51,709 bases of DNA, from contig CAZFNL010000090.1 in assembly GCA_964520615.1 (NCBI GenBank), positions 1-51,709 on the forward strand, written 5' to 3'. Shown piece after piece: positions 48,658-51,709 of the stretch. Below the pieces are notes generated by a model. That model ran no database searches and was not told the origin of the DNA. It saw nothing but the letters and a program-made list of their open reading frames with translations. Position numbers and translations under genes: made by a program. Source of the stretch: JAMCUI01 sp964520615 (lineage in GTDB: Bacteria; Patescibacteriota; Microgenomatia; 2-02-FULL-39-11). Numbering within the stretch: position 1 is the stretch's first letter; the number at the start of each line of letters is the position of its first letter.

Positions 48658-51396
48658 TTAGGATGCTATATCATTTTGGCTAAATGTTTGTAAGGCTACT
48701 CGTTTATATAAATTATCGCTGACCACTTTTCCTCTGGGATTTAGAAGCAGGATAAAAGAATTCCTTCCGCTTGCCGGTCTCACTTTGATTAACCTTCCCC
48801 TAAAGTAGAGAGGATCTTGGACCATTTTCCAGGCGTAATAATCAAGGTCTCCGAACTGTATTTCTTCCCATGGGCTTGCCACAAAAATATTGCCGTCTAT
48901 ATTTACCTCAATATTAGGAGTTTGACGAATCATTTTTTTTCTTATTGCCTCTCTATCTAGAGGAGAGAGTCTATGAGTTTCTAATCTTTTGTTTCTACTG
49001 ACTACAACTCTTTCATAATATTTAAGCGTAGCCAGTCGTACAGATGCAGCGCTGCTGCCCTTTTTAGCTTTTTTCTGGATGCCGGATTCCGGTTTTCTCC
49101 TTTCTTGTATATATATCTGGTTGAGTCTTTCTTCAGATATTTCCTGCACCCTTTTTTCTATCGCAAGCATCGCCTTTTCCTGCCATTCTTTCAGCCCGCG
49201 TTCAAAGAGAAGTCCGCCGAGAGCTCCACCCGCGGGCGGTTCTGTCCAAACAATGATATACCTGGCAAATTCGTCTTCAATTCCAGGACTACTGGGGTCA
49301 AGAGTGAGAACTTTTCTTAACCTTTGCAGGGGATGCTTATCTCTGTCGGTGGTGAAGATGTAAACGGATTTACCATCAACGGTAAGATCAAGTTTGATTT
49401 TTTTTATCACAGCTTCAGGTTTGCTGCCGATTGGAGGATTGTCTACGGGATAAAGATTTAATTTAGGATTGTCAGAATCCCGCTGCGCTATTTCATAATA
49501 ATAATCTTTGCCTTTAATGCCTTCCTCGTCTTCACTGCGCATACTTTCTATAATCTTATCTAATTCATCAGTATGAGTCTTCATCTTCAAAAACCACTCC
49601 TTGTTTGAGTCGAAAAGATCCATCATAAGGAGCAGTTTTGCCCGGCTGGTCCAAGGCAGCTCTTTTGATTGTTTGCTTGCGGAGATATTTCTCCTGAAAG
49701 GATTTGGCTCGTCTGATGGTAGAAGGCTGCGGTTGGGATGCATGTTGTGCATGAGAAGTATTAGGTCAAGGAGGCGGGTGGTTTTTACTTCATCTGAAAG
49801 ATTGAATCTTGCAGCTTCACCCCTGCTTCCGGTAAAAAAAGACAGCGCTTCTTCTTCAATTTCCCTCATAAAAGTATTGATATCAAAAGATAACCGGCTG
49901 AATATATCTTCAGTTATTCCTGTAACCAGCTGGAAATTTTGCTGTAGTTGTGATCTTATTTCTTCCAGCTCCTCTGTTTCTTTTTCATCTAAACTTTCGG
50001 TATTGGCCCTTAGTCTGCGCGCGTGTTCAAGTGCGTGAATAAGTTTCACACCAAAATCTTTATCATGGGGATTGATATTAAAAGTCCTGAATAGAGCCTC
50101 ATAAAGTTGTATCAAATGATGGTTTAATCTTCTTGTTTCACCGGTATCAATTCCATCGGATCTGATATGTCTATTTATGAGCTCTTGCCATTCCTGGGAT
50201 CCTAAAATGCCCAATGCCGGGATGAAATCTGCAGTCATATAAGGTTCCTGCGGACCGGCCTCAGCAACTGCTGCCACGTCTGAGCGTATTGCCATCCGTT
50301 GCATCGACTTTGCCATTTCTGAATTGAGATAGTATCTTCTTGTAAGCTCTAAGCGGTTGTCCGTACGCGCTCTTACTGATCGCTCGTGGGATACATTTGT
50401 GTCCCAGTCTGCCATTTTTGTCAATAATTCTTTACTTTTATTGTGGTCTAGAGGATCAAAATTCTTTTGGAAGGTTGCCAGTATTTGTTGGTAGGTAAAG
50501 GCGGTATCCTCTGGAAAGATATAGCTGTGCGCTTGTGGATTGAATTTTCCTATCATTGCCGCTACATGCTCCGGATTTTCTAAATCAAGCTTTCGGAGAA
50601 ATTCAAGCCGTTCTCTTTTCCACCTGGTTGATTTTTTCCTGCCATATTTCGGGTGGTCAGAGTTGGTTAGAAGATCAATCAAGACATCTCTGCGTACCTG
50701 TGCTTCGTATTTTTCAGCCTGGGCTATTACCGCTGTATTATATTTATCCATCATCTGCGGGTTGGCAAACACACCAGCTCTTTGGCGTGCAGTGTCCGGC
50801 CGCATTGAATCAACAACAGTAATTATCCTTTGACCATTCCTATCCCTAACGGTTATTATGCCATTTTCCAGAAGATACCTTACCTGTGCGGGAGATAAGG
50901 CCATAGTATCATCTATTTTATCTTGAGGGTTAATCGAAAGAGGCTTAAAAGAAGCCGGCAACTCTGTTGTAGTCAATGATTCCCTGTGAGTTTGTCTGCC
51001 TTCGCCATGCGTGAAAGAGTATTCACGTTGATTTTGTGTAGTTCTAATATCAGCTGGAGTAATCGTATAGTCGTGTAGTTTCTCACATACAGATATTGCC
51101 GCAGTTGTCACTAAATCATCTTTTGAGAATTCGTAGGGTTTCTCCAGATGTTTTCCTGGGAGCATTGCTTGACCCTGCTCTTCGGACGTAGTGCTTTTTA
51201 TAACCCAATAAGATTTGGTCAGCCAGGTTTGTGAAGGATTTGGAGGATTTACTTTTTGTCGTAAAGCGTCTGCCCAATTGAAGGAAAGTTGGCCTCTTAG
51301 CTCGTTTGGTGAGATTTGTTGCAATGGCAGCACGCGGACCACATTTTCCGCAGGCGGCTCATGCTCTGTAAGCAATATTTCTCTAAACAAAGCCAT
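48658..51396 (-). CDS. Large cytoplasmic protein of unknown function
   Basis: 912 residues, no signal peptide and no membrane helix, highly charged. No recognised domain. Visible features: a predicted helical core (~430-560, ETEELEEIRSQLQQNF), a short beta-like segment (LDLTVDGKSVYIFTTDRDKHPLQRLRKVL, ~680-710), GGALGGLLFERG (~745), a basic Ala/Ser/Lys stretch (KKAKKGSSAASVRL, ~797) and an OB- or SH3-like end (VNIDGNIFVASPW, YFRGRLIKVRP). It has its own promoter and a structured leader that seems to control expression. It may be a lineage-specific protein of CPR bacteria; no function is proposed. Confidence 0.85.
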   Translation of the reverse strand: MALFREILLTEHEPPAENVVRVLPLQQISPNELRGQLSFNWADALRQKVNPPNPSQTWLTKSYWVIKSTTSEEQGQAMLPGKHLEKPYEFSKDDLVTTAAISVCEKLHDYTITPADIRTTQNQREYSFTHGEGRQTHRESLTTTELPASFKPLSINPQDKIDDTMALSPAQVRYLLENGIITVRDRNGQRIITVVDSMRPDTARQRAGVFANPQMMDKYNTAVIAQAEKYEAQVRRDVLIDLLTNSDHPKYGRKKSTRWKRERLEFLRKLDLENPEHVAAMIGKFNPQAHSYIFPEDTAFTYQQILATFQKNFDPLDHNKSKELLTKMADWDTNVSHERSVRARTDNRLELTRRYYLNSEMAKSMQRMAIRSDVAAVAEAGPQEPYMTADFIPALGILGSQEWQELINRHIRSDGIDTGETRRLNHHLIQLYEALFRTFNINPHDKDFGVKLIHALEHARRLRANTESLDEKETEELEEIRSQLQQNFQLVTGITEDIFSRLSFDINTFMREIEEEALSFFTGSRGEAARFNLSDEVKTTRLLDLILLMHNMHPNRSLLPSDEPNPFRRNISASKQSKELPWTSRAKLLLMMDLFDSNKEWFLKMKTHTDELDKIIESMRSEDEEGIKGKDYYYEIAQRDSDNPKLNLYPVDNPPIGSKPEAVIKKIKLDLTVDGKSVYIFTTDRDKHPLQRLRKVLTLDPSSPGIEDEFARYIIVWTEPPAGGALGGLLFERGLKEWQEKAMLAIEKRVQEISEERLNQIYIQERRKPESGIQKKAKKGSSAASVRLATLKYYERVVVSRNKRLETHRLSPLDREAIRKKMIRQTPNIEVNIDGNIFVASPWEEIQFGDLDYYAWKMVQDPLYFRGRLIKVRPASGRNSFILLLNPRGKVVSDNLYKRVALQTFSQNDIAS

Positions 51397-51399
51397 CTT

Positions 51400-51513
51400 A
51401 AAAAAACCTCCCTGAATATTTGGGAGGTTTGTGAATTAATACAGCTTATAACAAGAGTTTTATCACTGACCTCCCACACTGGCAATAAGCCAGTTTCGGA
51501 CAAAAAGGAGGCA
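51400..51513 (-). promoter_or_regulatory. Candidate attenuator / leader switch of the 912-residue gene
   Basis: Four segments on the minus strand: 1, TGCCTCC (51507-51513); 2, GGGAGGTC (51468-51475); 3, AACCTCCC (51422-51429); 4, GGGAGGTT (51405-51412) followed by a T run. Pairing 3:4 makes a terminator with 8 perfect base pairs and seven Ts. Pairing 2:3 (7 bp) excludes it and pairing 1:2 restores it. Between 1 and 2 is a hairpin CTGGC/GCCAG (51479-51493). Segment 4 also contains GGAGG 10 nt before the ATG, so the switch could act on translation as well. It does not fit a T-box or a riboswitch class I know. Confidence 0.6.
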
Positions 51514-51545
51514 GATAGAATGTATTTTACTTAACATACGCTGGT

Positions 51546-51574
51546 ATTTTAGGACCAAAGCCTATATAAGTCAA
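51546..51574 (-). promoter_or_regulatory. Promoter of the 912-residue gene
   Basis: On the minus strand TTGACT (51569-51574), 17-nt spacer, TAAAAT (51546-51551). Transcription would begin near 51539, giving a 140-nt leader. Confidence 0.65.
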
Positions 51575-51709
51575 GTCTCTAAGATTTGCCTTTTACCAAT
51601 GTAAAGCCTATAATACCATTCCAATTATTTGGCGATTATACGTTTGAGTATATAGACATAACTTATCGCCAGCTTTTAATAGCATGTCTCAAGAAGTATT
51701 ACAATCAAT
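51575..51709. other. Window edge, no gene seen
   Basis: 135 nt of AT-rich sequence with scattered TATAAT-like hexamers on the minus strand. No gene or known RNA is visible. Confidence 0.3.

Noticed and set aside
51400..51540. T-box or known riboswitch before the 912-residue gene
   Set aside because: No T-box sequence or specifier stem, and no conserved aptamer core that I recognise; only the pairing logic is supported.
1..51709. CRISPR arrays, complete insertion sequences, integrases, rRNA genes
   Set aside because: No spaced repeats, transposase or recombinase reading frames or rRNA sequences were seen.

Overview
The window looks like a chromosomal segment of an uncultivated bacterium with small, streamlined, low-to-moderate GC genes, most plausibly Candidate Phyla Radiation / Patescibacteria (Microgenomates-like). 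This placement is inference. It rests on many secreted proteins with one N-terminal membrane helix and Pro/Thr/Ser linkers, dockerin and cohesin-like modules, a stand-alone RnfD-like/ferredoxin-reductase fusion, many short genes without Shine-Dalgarno sites but with a -10 box 6-9 nt before the start codon, and few biosynthetic genes. TGA is used as a stop, so the code is the standard bacterial one.

Layout. 0-4 kb: a secreted Q/N/E-rich protein, an alpha/beta hydrolase with an unknown C-terminal half, and a GT39-type membrane glycosyltransferase. 4.1-9 kb (minus strand): an OmpR-type two-component system followed by an extracytoplasmic FMN-binding protein, an ApbE flavin transferase and an RnfD-like/FAD-NAD(P) reductase fusion. 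This is a complete route for moving electrons across the membrane. The same direct-repeat operator, at the same distance from a -10 box, sits before the regulator gene and before the flavoprotein gene. 9-12.4 kb: small secreted or unknown genes, including an HELTH metallopeptidase flanked by 20-bp direct repeats.

12.6-23.2 kb: on the minus strand, read from high to low coordinates, are tRNA-Thr(UGU), tRNA-Tyr(GUA), tRNA-Thr(GGU), rpmG (bL33) and tRNA-Trp(CCA). That is the order of the ancient bacterial tRNA-tuf-rpmG-tRNA-Trp-secE region, here pulled apart by about 10 kb of accessory genes (MltG, Crp/FNR regulator, HAD hydrolase, two glycoside hydrolases, secreted proteins) and a 139-bp inverted repeat pair. 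At its promoter-proximal end is the most unusual object in the window: a second tRNA-Thr gene split exactly in its anticodon loop by a 168-bp insert with inverted terminal repeats, and the intact tRNA-Thr(UGU) gene lies inside that insert.

23.3-42.6 kb: a subtilase with a dockerin, then a surface-polysaccharide locus. It holds a sugar-phosphate transferase/O-antigen-polymerase fusion, five other glycosyltransferases or polymerases, a Wzm/Wzt-type ABC exporter, a GT75 (UDP-arabinopyranose mutase/RGP-like) protein and a methyltransferase. Embedded in it are a CCA-adding-like nucleotidyltransferase next to a membrane-anchored HEPN-like protein, and a PLP decarboxylase/QueC-like/HD-hydrolase trio. 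42.7-48.6 kb: six consecutive secreted proteins with cohesin-like, FN3-like and dockerin modules, likely a self-assembling surface layer or scaffold. 48.7-51.7 kb: a 912-residue cytoplasmic protein of unknown function, preceded by a good promoter and a 140-nt leader that can form mutually exclusive terminator/antiterminator hairpins.
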